NCBI GenBank assembly: GCA_965140365.1
Contig: OZ223196.1
Direction: 5' to 3' (one strand)
DNA from: Hydrogenovibrio sp965140365
GTDB lineage: Bacteria; Pseudomonadota; Gammaproteobacteria; Thiomicrospirales; Thiomicrospiraceae
DNA length: 64,000 bases
Both the position numbers and the translations under genes were made by a program. The first letter of the stretch is position 1. Each line of letters starts with the position of its first letter. Shown here piece by piece: positions 43,240 through 52,296 of the stretch. The notes under the pieces were generated by a model that was given only the letters and a program-made list of their open reading frames with translations, was not told the DNA's origin and searched no databases.

Positions 43240-43327
43240 CCCACAACCTTATTCGTGGCGTTTTAGTGTCGCGATGATTTTTGATAATTTAAGATGTTTT
43301 GAAAGTCTTAATATGGAGTGAGAAGTA

Positions 43328-43702
43328 ATGGCTACTATTAACCAGTTGGTGCGTAAGCCGCGTAAGGATAAACCGAAAAAATCAAACGTTCGTGCGTTAG
43401 AGGCATGTCCTCAGCGTCGTGGTGTTTGTACGCGTGTTTATACAACAACCCCTAAAAAGCCTAACTCTGCCCTACGTAAAGTTGCACGTGTGCGCTTGAC
43501 TAACGGATATGAAGTTTCAAGTTATATCGGTGGTGAAGGTCACAATCTGCAAGAACACTCCGTGATCCTAATTCGCGGTGGTCGTGTAAAAGACTTACCT
43601 GGTGTGCGTTATCATACTGTTCGTGGTTCTTTGGACTGCGCAGGTGTTGATGGTCGTAAACAAGGTCGTTCTAAGTACGGTGCGAAGCGTCCTAAGGGTT
43701 AA
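43328..43702 (+). CDS. rpsL: 30S ribosomal protein S12
   Basis: Decoding-centre protein, 124 residues. The streptomycin-sensitive residues are present: Lys in TTTPKKPNSALRK and Lys in GGRVKDLPGVRYH. GGAGTGAGAAGTA precedes the ATG. First gene of rpsL-rpsG-fusA-tuf. Confidence 0.98.
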   Translation: MATINQLVRKPRKDKPKKSNVRALEACPQRRGVCTRVYTTTPKKPNSALRKVARVRLTNGYEVSSYIGGEGHNLQEHSVILIRGGRVKDLPGVRYHTVRGSLDCAGVDGRKQGRSKYGAKRPKG

Positions 43703-43758
43703 TCCTTAAACATACGTTTTGCAATTGTTTAGTGTAAATTTATACCGGAAGAGTAAGA

Positions 43759-44232
43759 ATGGCAAGAAGAAGAGAAATACCTAAAAGACAAGTATTACCG
43801 GATCCTAAGTTCGGTGATACCACTTTAACCAAGTTTGTAAACATGATTATGGTCAGCGGAAAGAAAGCCGTTGCTGAAAAAATTGTTTATGACGCACTGG
43901 ATATCGTGGTTGAAAGAAAAAAAGGCGGAGAGCATGCTGGGCTTTTGAGAGAAGCATTGGAAAATGTTGGACCAATGGTTGAAGTAAAGTCTCGCCGAGT
44001 AGGTGGTGCTACCTATCAGGTTCCTGTTGAAGTAAGACCGGAACGTAAAACAGCTTTGGCAATGAGATGGGTTGTTGAAGCGGCCAGAAAGCGCAGTGAG
44101 AAAGGCATGATGTTGCGCCTGGCAGGTGAGTTGTCTGACGCTTTGGAAAATCGCGGCTCCGCGATTAAGAAGAAAGAAGATACCCACCGAATGGCGGAAG
44201 CGAACAAAGCTTTCTCGCATTTCCGTTGGTAA
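43759..44232 (+). CDS. rpsG: 30S ribosomal protein S7
   Basis: Organises the 3' domain of 16S rRNA; in E. coli it represses its own operon. 157 residues with MARRREIPKRQVLPDPKF at the start and RRVGGATYQVPVEVRPERK in the middle. Two of the usual C-terminal features, HRMAEANKAFSHFRW, end the protein. It lies 56 bases after rpsL. Confidence 0.98.
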   Translation: MARRREIPKRQVLPDPKFGDTTLTKFVNMIMVSGKKAVAEKIVYDALDIVVERKKGGEHAGLLREALENVGPMVEVKSRRVGGATYQVPVEVRPERKTALAMRWVVEAARKRSEKGMMLRLAGELSDALENRGSAIKKKEDTHRMAEANKAFSHFRW

Positions 44233-44292
44233 TCTAAATTGGGCCCGTAAGTGGGCCTTTATTATTTATATTCAAACAAAAGGTTTATTAAA

Positions 44293-46398
44293 GTGGCACG
44301 TAAAACCCCCTTAAACAGATATCGTAACATTGGTATCATGGCGCATATTGATGCTGGTAAAACAACAACGACAGAGCGTATTTTGTTTTACACAGGTGTT
44401 TCTCATAAGATTGGTGAAGTCCATGACGGTGGTGCAGCCATGGACTGGATGGAACAAGAGCAGGAAAGAGGGATTACAATCACTTCCGCTGCCACGACCA
44501 CTTTCTGGAGTGGTATGGCTCAACAATACCCTGAACACCGCGTTAATATCATCGATACTCCGGGTCACGTTGACTTCACGATTGAAGTAGAGCGTTCCTT
44601 GCGAGTATTGGATGGCGCGGTCACGTGTTTCTGTTCAGTTGGCGGGGTTGAGCCTCAGTCTGAAACAGTTTGGCGTCAAGCGGATAAGTATGGCGTGCCA
44701 CGCATGGGCTTTGTCAACAAGATGGACCGTTCTGGAGCGAACTTTTTTAATGTGGTTGAGCAGGTTAAGACGCGCTTAGGTGCGATGCCGGTTCCAATGC
44801 AGTTGCCAATTGGCGCTGAAGAAGAGTTCAAGGGTGTCATTGATCTTGTTAAGATGAAAGCGATTTACTGGAAAGAAGAAAACATGGGTATGGAATTTAC
44901 CTATGAAGATATTCCAGCTGAATTGCAGGATCAAGCTGAAGAATATCGCGAAGCGATGATTGAAGCGGCGGCCGAATCGTCTGAAGAGTTGATGGATAAG
45001 TATTTGGAAGAAGGTGAGCTTTCCGAAGAGGAAATTAAAGCCGGTATTCGTCAGCGCTGTATTGATGTTGAGATCGTTCCAATGTTCTGCGGTACGGCTT
45101 TTAAAAACAAAGGTGTTCAAGCGCTTTTGGATGCCGTTATTGATTATATGCCGTCTCCAGTTGATGTACCTGCGATTGAAGGTGAATTGGAAAATGGTGA
45201 AAAGGCGACCCGTAAGTCATCTGATGATGAGCCGTTTGCCGCATTGGCCTTTAAGATTATGACGGACCCTTATGTCGGGACGTTGACATTCTTCCGTGTT
45301 TATTCAGGTGTTCTGGAAGCCGGTAGCCCTGTTTATAATACCGTGAAAGATAAGCGTGAGCGTGTTGGTCGTATCTTGCAGATGCATGCGAACTCGCGTG
45401 AAGAGATTAAGGAAGTTCGTGCTGGGGATATCGCTTGTGCGGTTGGTCTAAAAGATACAACCACTGGTGATACGCTGTGTGATGGAAGCGCGAAGATCAT
45501 TCTAGAGCGTATGGAATTTCCTGAGCCGGTTATCTCAATCGCAGTTGAGCCGAAAACCAAAGCGGACCAAGAAAAAATGGGTATTGCCTTGCAGAAGCTT
45601 GCTGCAGAAGATCCTTCTTTCCGTGTTCACACGGACGAGGAAACTGGGCAGACAATTATGTCCGGTATGGGTGAGTTGCACCTAGATATTCTGGTTGATC
45701 GTATGAAGCGTGAATTTAATGTGGAAGCCAATATTGGTGCACCACAGGTTTCGTATCGTGAAACGATTAAAACAGCCGTTGAAGCCGAAGGTAAGTTTGT
45801 TCGTCAGTCCGGTGGTCGTGGTCAGTACGGTCATGTTGTCCTGAAGATTGAGCCGCAAGAAGAAGCGGGCGCTGGTTTTGAGTTTGTGAATGCAATTGTC
45901 GGTGGTGTGGTTCCAAGAGAATATATCCCTGCTGTCGAAAAAGGTTGTCAGGAACAACTTGAGAACGGTGTTATTGCCGGTTATCCGATGGTGGATGTGA
46001 AAGTGACTTTGTTTGACGGTTCTTATCACGATGTTGACTCGAATGAGACGGCATTCCGTGTGGCCGCCAGTATGGGTATTAAGAACGGTGTCGTGACGGC
46101 TAACCCTGTGATCCTTGAACCAATGATGGCGGTTGAAGTGACAACCCCTGAAGAGTATATGGGGGATGTAATGGGTGATTTGAATCGTCGTCGTGGTTTG
46201 GTTCAAAGCATGGAAGATATTCCGACCGGTAAGAAATTGAAAGCGGAAGTACCGTTGGCTGAGATGTTTGGTTATGCCACTCAGTTGCGCTCGTTGACTC
46301 AAGGTCGAGCTTCATACAGCATGGTGTTCGATAAATACTCGGACGCACCAGCCAATATTCAAGAAGAGATTATTGCTAAGGCCAAAAAAGGCGAATAA
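44293..46398 (+). CDS. fusA: Elongation factor G
   Basis: GTPase for ribosome translocation, 701 residues. G1 AHIDAGKTTTTER, G3 DTPGHVDF and G4 NKMDRSGA are clear, with domains II-V following. The start is GTG 44293 with AAAGG upstream, giving the family beginning ARKTPLNRYRNIGI; an upstream in-frame ATG would add 14 residues without similarity. tuf follows after 32 bases. Confidence 0.97.
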   Translation: MARKTPLNRYRNIGIMAHIDAGKTTTTERILFYTGVSHKIGEVHDGGAAMDWMEQEQERGITITSAATTTFWSGMAQQYPEHRVNIIDTPGHVDFTIEVERSLRVLDGAVTCFCSVGGVEPQSETVWRQADKYGVPRMGFVNKMDRSGANFFNVVEQVKTRLGAMPVPMQLPIGAEEEFKGVIDLVKMKAIYWKEENMGMEFTYEDIPAELQDQAEEYREAMIEAAAESSEELMDKYLEEGELSEEEIKAGIRQRCIDVEIVPMFCGTAFKNKGVQALLDAVIDYMPSPVDVPAIEGELENGEKATRKSSDDEPFAALAFKIMTDPYVGTLTFFRVYSGVLEAGSPVYNTVKDKRERVGRILQMHANSREEIKEVRAGDIACAVGLKDTTTGDTLCDGSAKIILERMEFPEPVISIAVEPKTKADQEKMGIALQKLAAEDPSFRVHTDEETGQTIMSGMGELHLDILVDRMKREFNVEANIGAPQVSYRETIKTAVEAEGKFVRQSGGRGQYGHVVLKIEPQEEAGAGFEFVNAIVGGVVPREYIPAVEKGCQEQLENGVIAGYPMVDVKVTLFDGSYHDVDSNETAFRVAASMGIKNGVVTANPVILEPMMAVEVTTPEEYMGDVMGDLNRRRGLVQSMEDIPTGKKLKAEVPLAEMFGYATQLRSLTQGRASYSMVFDKYSDAPANIQEEIIAKAKKGE

Positions 46399-46430
46399 TT
46401 TAACTTATTTAAAAAAATAGGACTTTAAAA

Positions 46431-47621
46431 ATGGCAAAGGAAAAGTTTGAACGTAGTAAGCCGCACGTAAACGTTGGTACGATTGGTCACGTTGACCATG
46501 GTAAGACAACTCTTACGGCGGCGCTAACAATTGTACAAGGTAAGAAGTTCGGTGGCGAAGCGAAAGACTACGCTAACATCGACAACGCACCAGAAGAGCG
46601 TGAACGTGGTATCACCATCTCAACAGCACACGTTGAGTATGAATCAGAAACGCGTCACTACGCACACGTAGACTGCCCAGGTCACGCCGACTATGTTAAA
46701 AACATGATCACAGGTGCCGCTCAAATGGACGGCGCAATCCTAGTCTGTTCCGCAGCCGATGGCCCAATGCCGCAAACGCGTGAGCACATCCTGCTATCTC
46801 GTCAGGTAGGTGTACCATACATCGTTGTATACCTAAACAAAGCCGACATGGTTGATGATGAAGAATTGCTAGAATTGGTTGAAATGGAAGTTCGTGAGCT
46901 TCTAGATACCTACGATTTCCCAGGTGATGACACGCCAGTTATCATGGGGTCTGCACTTAAAGCCATCGAAGGCGACACTTCTGAAATCGGTGAACCATCG
47001 ATCGGTCGTTTGGTTGATGCATTGGACGAATACATTCCGACACCAGAGCGTGAAACAGACAAGCCATTCTTGATGCCAGTAGAAGACATCTTCTCCATTC
47101 AAGGTCGTGGTACCGTTGCAACCGGTCGTGTTGAAACCGGTGTTGTAAAAGTTGGTGAAGAAATCGAAATCGTCGGTATCCGCCCAACGACAACGACAAC
47201 CGTTACTGGTGTAGAAATGTTCCGTAAGCTTCTGGATCAAGGTGAAGCCGGTGACAACGTTGGTATCCTATTGCGTGGTACTAAGCGTGAAGACATCGAG
47301 CGTGGTCAAGTACTAGCACACAAAGGTACGGTTACACCACACACCAAGTTCGAAGCAGAAGTATACGTGTTGTCCAAAGATGAAGGTGGTCGTCACACAC
47401 CATTCTTCCAAGGTTACCGTCCACAGTTCTACTTCCGTACAACGGACGTAACAGGTGCATGTGAATTGCCAGCCGGAACTGAAATGGTTATGCCTGGTGA
47501 TAACGTACAAATGACTGTCGAGTTGATCAACCCGATCGCAATGAACGAAGGTCTACGTTTCGCGATTCGTGAAGGTGGACGTACAGTTGGTGCAGGTGTT
47601 GTAGCTAAAATTATTGAATAA
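46431..47621 (+). CDS. tuf: Elongation factor Tu, second copy
   Basis: Last gene of the str operon, 396 residues, with the same protein as the copy at 30122. The DNA also appears identical from the ATG to a few bases beyond the stop, while the flanks differ completely. This pattern is typical of gene conversion between tuf copies. It is followed by the S10 promoter rather than directly by a terminator. Confidence 0.97.
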   Translation: MAKEKFERSKPHVNVGTIGHVDHGKTTLTAALTIVQGKKFGGEAKDYANIDNAPEERERGITISTAHVEYESETRHYAHVDCPGHADYVKNMITGAAQMDGAILVCSAADGPMPQTREHILLSRQVGVPYIVVYLNKADMVDDEELLELVEMEVRELLDTYDFPGDDTPVIMGSALKAIEGDTSEIGEPSIGRLVDALDEYIPTPERETDKPFLMPVEDIFSIQGRGTVATGRVETGVVKVGEEIEIVGIRPTTTTTVTGVEMFRKLLDQGEAGDNVGILLRGTKREDIERGQVLAHKGTVTPHTKFEAEVYVLSKDEGGRHTPFFQGYRPQFYFRTTDVTGACELPAGTEMVMPGDNVQMTVELINPIAMNEGLRFAIREGGRTVGAGVVAKIIE

Positions 47622-47652
47622 TAAAATTTAACTCAAGCAGTTGAATAATTGC

Positions 47653-47681
47653 TTGATATTAAATTGGATTATTGTTACAAT
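47653..47681 (+). promoter_or_regulatory. Promoter of the S10 operon
   Basis: TTGATA (47653-47658), 17-base spacer, TACAAT (47676-47681). It gives a leader of about 70 bases before rpsJ. Confidence 0.8.
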
Positions 47682-47695
47682 CCGCATCCTTAGTG

Positions 47696-47735
47696 AGCAG
47701 TGGTCTGTTAATCACACCACTGCTTTTCTTTTTTT
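47696..47735 (+). terminator. Intrinsic terminator/attenuator in the S10 leader
   Basis: A nine-pair perfect stem (47696-47704 with 47716-47724), 11-base loop and a long T-rich tail to 47735. It lies downstream of the S10 promoter and 22 bases before rpsJ, so it ends tuf transcripts and may attenuate the S10 operon. Confidence 0.8.
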
Positions 47736-47756
47736 GTAATATGAGAAAAAGATGTT

Positions 47757-48068
47757 ATGGCGACTCAAAATATTCGAATTCGCTTGAAGGCATTTGATCA
47801 TCGTTTGATTGATCAGTCTGCTCGTGAGATCACGGAGACTGCTAAAAGAACCGGTGCTCAAGTTAAGGGGCCTATCCCTATGCCTACTCGAAAAGAGCGT
47901 TTTACAGTACTGATTTCTCCGCATGTTAATAAAGATGCGAGAGATCAATATGAAATTCGTACGCACAAACGTTTGCTTGATATCGTTGACCCAACGGATA
48001 AAACCGTTGATGCGTTGATGAAGTTGGATCTGGCAGCTGGTGTGGACGTACAGCTGGAGCTGAGATAA
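47757..48068 (+). CDS. rpsJ: 30S ribosomal protein S10
   Basis: 30S head protein and NusB partner (NusE) in antitermination. 103 residues, IRIRLKAFDHRLIDQSA at the start and GPIPMPTRKERFTVL in the middle. It has no strong ribosome site. First gene of the S10 operon, whose order matches E. coli. Confidence 0.97.
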   Translation: MATQNIRIRLKAFDHRLIDQSAREITETAKRTGAQVKGPIPMPTRKERFTVLISPHVNKDARDQYEIRTHKRLLDIVDPTDKTVDALMKLDLAAGVDVQLELR

Positions 48069-48138
48069 TAAAATTGTCTTGGTTGGCATTAACCATCAAT
48101 CGTAATGGTTAGTGAGTAAATAATAATGAGGTAACGAT

Positions 48139-48777
48139 ATGGGTATTGGTGTTGTAGGTACCAAAATTGGTATGACTCGTATTTTTAACGAGGATGGTGT
48201 ATCGACTCCAGTGACGGTTGTTGAGGTAACTCCAAACCGTGTTACACAGATTAAAAATGATTTGTCTGATGGTTATGATGCTGTTCAGGTAACGTTTGGC
48301 TCTAAACACGCTGGGCGTGTGACTAAGCCTGCGGCAGGGCATTTTGCTAAGGCCGGTGTTGAAGCCGGTGTGGGTCTGTGGGAGTTTAGATTGGAAGATG
48401 TTTCAGAGGTTGAAGGTTTAGAGCCTGGTTCTGAAATTACAGTAGAAAAGTTTTCAGAAGTCGCTTTGGTGGACGTTACCGGTACAACTAAAGGTAAAGG
48501 TTTCCAAGGTGGTGTGAAGCGTCATAATTTCAAAATGCAAGACGCAACTCACGGTAACTCTATTTCTCACCGTGCTCCTGGTTCGATCGGTCAAAACCAG
48601 ACTCCTGGACGAGTCTTCAAAGGTAAGAAAATGGCTGGTCACATGGGTAACGTCAAGCAAACCACTCAAAATCTTGAATTGGTTAAAGTTGATGTTGAAA
48701 ATTCATTGCTAATGATTAAAGGTGCTTTGCCTGGAGCGAAAGGTAGCACTGTGATTGTTCGCAAGGCAATTAAGTAA
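48139..48777 (+). CDS. rplC: 50S ribosomal protein L3
   Basis: Early-assembly 23S rRNA protein near the peptidyl transferase centre. 212 residues with VGTKIGMTRIF at the start and the conserved loop around SHRAPGSIGQNQTPGRVFKG, which includes the glutamine methylated in E. coli. GAGGTAACGAT precedes the ATG. Confidence 0.97.
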   Translation: MGIGVVGTKIGMTRIFNEDGVSTPVTVVEVTPNRVTQIKNDLSDGYDAVQVTFGSKHAGRVTKPAAGHFAKAGVEAGVGLWEFRLEDVSEVEGLEPGSEITVEKFSEVALVDVTGTTKGKGFQGGVKRHNFKMQDATHGNSISHRAPGSIGQNQTPGRVFKGKKMAGHMGNVKQTTQNLELVKVDVENSLLMIKGALPGAKGSTVIVRKAIK

Positions 48778-48787
48778 GGTGGGCACG

Positions 48788-49408
48788 ATGGATTTGAAAT
48801 TAATAGAGCTAGCCAGTGGAAAAGAAACAGGGGCGGTTAACGTTTCTGATGACGTTTTCGGTGTTGAATTTAATGAATCTCTTGTTCACCAGGTGGTTAA
48901 TGCCTATATGGCAGGCGCACGTTCTGGTACGAAAGGCCAAAAGAATCGTTCCGCTGTAAGCGGTGGCGGTGCAAAGCCATGGGCTCAAAAAGGGTCCGGT
49001 CGCGCGCGTGCAGGTACGTCTCGTAGCCCAATTTGGGTTGGTGGTGGTCGTGCCTTTCCTGGGCATAATCGTGATTTTTCTCAGAAAGTGAATAAGAAGA
49101 TGTATCGCGGTGCCATGAAATCAATTTTTTCTGAGTTGGTACGAACAGATCGATTGGTTGTTGTGGATGACTTTAAGGTTGAAGCGCCTAAGACAAAAGA
49201 ATTTGTTGCTAAGTTAGCAACACTTGATTTGAAAGATGCCTTGGTGATTACAGAAGGTTTTGACGAATATCTATACCTTTCTGCGCGCAATTTATATCAT
49301 GCGGATGTTTGTGATGTGGCTTCCATTGATCCGGTCAGCTTGGTTGGGTTTAAGTCGATTGTCGTAACGCAAGGTGCGGTTAAGCAGCTTGAGGAGAAGT
49401 TGGGATGA
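48788..49408 (+). CDS. rplD: 50S ribosomal protein L4
   Basis: Lines the exit tunnel; in E. coli it also regulates the S10 operon by attenuation and translation. 206 residues, with the tunnel loop GGAKPWAQKGSGRARAGT. ATG 48788 follows AAGGTGGG; the frame is open 33 bases upstream inside rplC. It overlaps rplW by four bases. Confidence 0.96.
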   Translation: MDLKLIELASGKETGAVNVSDDVFGVEFNESLVHQVVNAYMAGARSGTKGQKNRSAVSGGGAKPWAQKGSGRARAGTSRSPIWVGGGRAFPGHNRDFSQKVNKKMYRGAMKSIFSELVRTDRLVVVDDFKVEAPKTKEFVAKLATLDLKDALVITEGFDEYLYLSARNLYHADVCDVASIDPVSLVGFKSIVVTQGAVKQLEEKLG

Positions 49409-49701
49409 GTAAGGAACGTTTGCTAAAAGTGTTATTGGCTCCTCATGTTTCGGAAAAATCAGCTTTGATGGCGGATTCATCCGAGCAGTATGTGTTTAAA
49501 GTCATACCGGGTGCGACAAAGCCTGAAGTTAAGCAAGCCGTAGAAGAGTTGTTTGACGTAAAGGTTCAGTCGGTCAATATGATCAATATTAAGGGCAAAA
49601 CAAAAGTCTTTAGAGGCCGGGTTGGAAAGCGTAATGGCGTGAGAAAAGCTATCGTTCGCTTAGTGCCGGGTCAAGAAATTGACTTTGTTGGCGCAGAATA
49701 A
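49405..49701 (+). CDS. rplW: 50S ribosomal protein L23
   Basis: Exit-site protein that docks trigger factor and SRP. 98 residues, with LLKVLLAPHVSEKS at the start and the VNMINIKGKTKVFRGRVGKR segment. Its ATG overlaps the rplD stop (ATGA), with GAGGAGAAG as ribosome site. Confidence 0.97.
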   Translation: MSKERLLKVLLAPHVSEKSALMADSSEQYVFKVIPGATKPEVKQAVEELFDVKVQSVNMINIKGKTKVFRGRVGKRNGVRKAIVRLVPGQEIDFVGAE

Positions 49702-49712
49702 GAGAGGTTGTC

Positions 49713-50540
49713 ATGGCAATTATTAAAAAATCAAAACCTACTTCGCCTGGCCGTCGTTTTGTTGTAAGTGTTGTTGAGCCGGATTTACATAAAGGTAAGC
49801 CGCATGCAGCCCTACTTGAAAAGAAATCGAAATCAGGTGGTAGAAACTCGAACGGACGCATTACTGTTAGACACCAAGGTGGAGGTCATAAGCAGCATTA
49901 TCGTCAAGTAGACTTTAAGCGTAATAAAGACGGCGTAACCGCTGTTGTGGAGCGTTTGGAATATGATCCAAATCGCACAGCACACATCGCTCTGCTGAAA
50001 TATTCAGACGGTGAAAGACGCTATATTCTAGCGCCTAGACATGTGAAGGCTGGTGATCCAATTGAATCAGGTGAACATGTTTCAATTAAAGCGGGTAATG
50101 CACTTCCGTTGCGCAATATTCCTGTTGGTACGATTGTGCACGCGCTTGAAATGAGACCTGGTAAAGGTGCTCAAATCGCGCGAAGTGCTGGGGCTTATGC
50201 TCAGATTGCTGGCCGCGATGGCGCTTACGTCTTGGTTAAGCTACGTTCCGGTGAAATGCGTAAAATTTTGGCCGACTGTCGCGCGACAATTGGTGAAGTT
50301 GGTAACCCGGAGCATTCATTGAGAAAGCTAGGTAAAGCCGGTGCTAAACGTTGGAAAGGTGTTAGACCGACGGTTCGTGGTGTGGCTATGAACCCTGTGG
50401 ATCACCCTCACGGTGGTGGTGAAGGTCGTACTTCTGGTGGTCGTAACCCTGTTACGCCATGGGGTGTTCCGACGAAAGGTAAGAAAACTCGTAGTAATAA
50501 ACGTACAGAAAAAATGATTGTACGTCGTAGAAACAAATAA
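49713..50540 (+). CDS. rplB: 50S ribosomal protein L2
   Basis: Core 23S protein needed for subunit association and peptide bond formation. 275 residues; the conserved MNPVDHPHGGGEGRTSGGR with the functional histidine is intact. AGAGAGG precedes the ATG. Confidence 0.98.
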   Translation: MAIIKKSKPTSPGRRFVVSVVEPDLHKGKPHAALLEKKSKSGGRNSNGRITVRHQGGGHKQHYRQVDFKRNKDGVTAVVERLEYDPNRTAHIALLKYSDGERRYILAPRHVKAGDPIESGEHVSIKAGNALPLRNIPVGTIVHALEMRPGKGAQIARSAGAYAQIAGRDGAYVLVKLRSGEMRKILADCRATIGEVGNPEHSLRKLGKAGAKRWKGVRPTVRGVAMNPVDHPHGGGEGRTSGGRNPVTPWGVPTKGKKTRSNKRTEKMIVRRRNK

Positions 50541-50551
50541 GGAAGGACCCT

Positions 50552-50824
50552 ATGCCACGTTCAGTTAAAAAAGGACCTTTTGTAGATCATCACTTGTTGA
50601 AAAAAGTGATGGAGGCACAAGAATCTGGTAATAAACGTCCCATAAAAACATGGTCAAGAAGATCAATGATTCTTCCTGATATGATTGGTTTGACGATTGC
50701 AGTACATAACGGTAAAGAGCATATCCCGGTCTATGTTTCAGAAAACATGGTTGGACATAAGCTTGGTGAATTTTCGATGACTCGTACTTATCGTGGTCAT
50801 GCAGCAGACAAGAAGTCTAGATAA
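50552..50824 (+). CDS. rpsS: 30S ribosomal protein S19
   Basis: 30S head protein contacting S13 and the A-site region. 90 residues: PRSVKKGPFVDHHLLKKV and the C-terminal GHKLGEFSMTRTYRGH are typical. 11 bases after rplB, with GGAAGGA upstream. Confidence 0.98.
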   Translation: MPRSVKKGPFVDHHLLKKVMEAQESGNKRPIKTWSRRSMILPDMIGLTIAVHNGKEHIPVYVSENMVGHKLGEFSMTRTYRGHAADKKSR

Positions 50825-50835
50825 GGAGAAATATT

Positions 50836-51168
50836 ATGCAAGTTAGTGCTACTCATAGATTTGCCCGCATTTCTCCTCAGAAAGCGCGTCTGGTTGCAGA
50901 TCTGATTCGCGGTAAGGATGTGGAAACCGCTGTAAACATTTTGGCTTTCAGCGACAAAAAAGCTTCTCAATTGATTGGGAAGGTTTTGAACTCGGCGATT
51001 GCAAATGCTGAAAATAACGAAGGTGCGGATATTGATGAGCTAAAGGTAACGGCGGCTTATGTCAATGAAGGCCCGATTATGAAGCGTATGCGCGCGCGAG
51101 CGAAAGGTCGCGGAAATCGAATCTTAAAACGCATCAGTCATATTACTGTGACTGTTGGCGATAAGTAA
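50836..51168 (+). CDS. rplV: 50S ribosomal protein L22
   Basis: Exit-tunnel protein with an extended hairpin. 110 residues; RISPQKARLVADLIRGK and the loop region GPIMKRMRARAKGRGNRI are clear. AAGGAGAA precedes the ATG. Confidence 0.98.
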   Translation: MQVSATHRFARISPQKARLVADLIRGKDVETAVNILAFSDKKASQLIGKVLNSAIANAENNEGADIDELKVTAAYVNEGPIMKRMRARAKGRGNRILKRISHITVTVGDK

Positions 51169-51179
51169 GGAGAGTCAGA

Positions 51180-51866
51180 ATGGGACAAAAAGTTCATCCG
51201 GTTGGAATCCGTTTAGGGATTACAAAAGATTGGAATGCACGCTGGTATGCAGATAGCAAAAACTACTCTGACTTCCTGATCAGTGATGTAGAAATTCGTA
51301 AAGAATTGCATGAGAAATTGAAGCATGCTTCCGTGAGTCAAATCAACATCGAGCGTGTTGCTAATGGTGTGCGTGTTACGGTACATACGGCCAGACCTGG
51401 TGTTGTTATTGGCAAGAAAGGGGAAGATATTGAAAAGTTGAAGCAGTCTTTGATTGCTAAAACAGGTCTTCCAGTTAATATCAACATCGAAGAGATTAAA
51501 AAACCTGAATTGGATGCCAAACTGGTAGCGGAAAATATTGCCCAGCAGTTGGAAAAGCGTATTCAGTTCAGACGTGCTATGAAGCGTGCGGTCAGTAATG
51601 CAATGCGTCTAGGTGCTGAAGGCATCAAAGTTCATGTTTCTGGACGTTTGAACGGTGCTGAGATTGCTCGCGCAGAATGGTATCGTGAAGGTCGTGTACC
51701 GTTGCATACATTGCGTGCGGATATCGACTATGCCACTTTCGAAGCTGACACCACTTACGGGAAAATTGGGGTTAAAGTTTGGATCTTTAAAGGTGAAAAA
51801 CTGGAAAAAATCTCAATGGTAAATGATGATAAGAAGCAGTCGAAAGGCAAGAAAGGCCGTAAATAA
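51180..51866 (+). CDS. rpsC: 30S ribosomal protein S3
   Basis: mRNA-entry protein of the 30S head with a KH domain. 228 residues, MGQKVHPVGIRLGITKDW at the start, the KH motif VVIGKKGEDIEKLK, and a lysine-rich tail. AAGGAGAG precedes the ATG. Confidence 0.98.
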   Translation: MGQKVHPVGIRLGITKDWNARWYADSKNYSDFLISDVEIRKELHEKLKHASVSQINIERVANGVRVTVHTARPGVVIGKKGEDIEKLKQSLIAKTGLPVNINIEEIKKPELDAKLVAENIAQQLEKRIQFRRAMKRAVSNAMRLGAEGIKVHVSGRLNGAEIARAEWYREGRVPLHTLRADIDYATFEADTTYGKIGVKVWIFKGEKLEKISMVNDDKKQSKGKKGRK

Positions 51867-51880
51867 GGGGAATAGTTGTT

Positions 51881-52294
51881 ATGTTAATGCCAAAACGTAC
51901 AAAATTCAGAAAAGTACATAAAGGACGTAACCGCGGTCTTGCAAATGTCGGTAACAAAATTAGCTTTGGTGAGTTCGGCTTGAAAGCGATGGAGCGTGGT
52001 CGTATGACGTCACGTCAGATCGAAGCCGCTCGTCGAGTGATGACGCGTAAAGTAAAACGTGGTGCGAAAATTTGGATTCGCGTTTTTCCTGATAAACCAA
52101 TTACCAATAAGCCCCTAGAAGTGCGTATGGGTAAAGGTAAAGGGAGCGTCGAATACTGGGTTGCACAGGTGCAGCCAGGACGCGTACTTTATGAAATGCA
52201 AGGTGTGGATGAAGCTGTTGCACGCGAAGCCTTTGAATTGGCCGCCGCAAAGCTTCCGTTTAAAACACAATTTGTTACAAGAACGGTGATGTGA
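51881..52294 (+). CDS. rplP: 50S ribosomal protein L16
   Basis: 23S protein near the A-site tRNA elbow. 137 residues beginning MLMPKRTKFRKVHKGRNRG; the RVFPDKPITNKPLEVRMGKGKG segment is typical. The first of two nearby ATGs is chosen by comparison with the E. coli N-terminus. Confidence 0.97.
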   Translation: MLMPKRTKFRKVHKGRNRGLANVGNKISFGEFGLKAMERGRMTSRQIEAARRVMTRKVKRGAKIWIRVFPDKPITNKPLEVRMGKGKGSVEYWVAQVQPGRVLYEMQGVDEAVAREAFELAAAKLPFKTQFVTRTVM

Positions 52295-52296
52295 TT

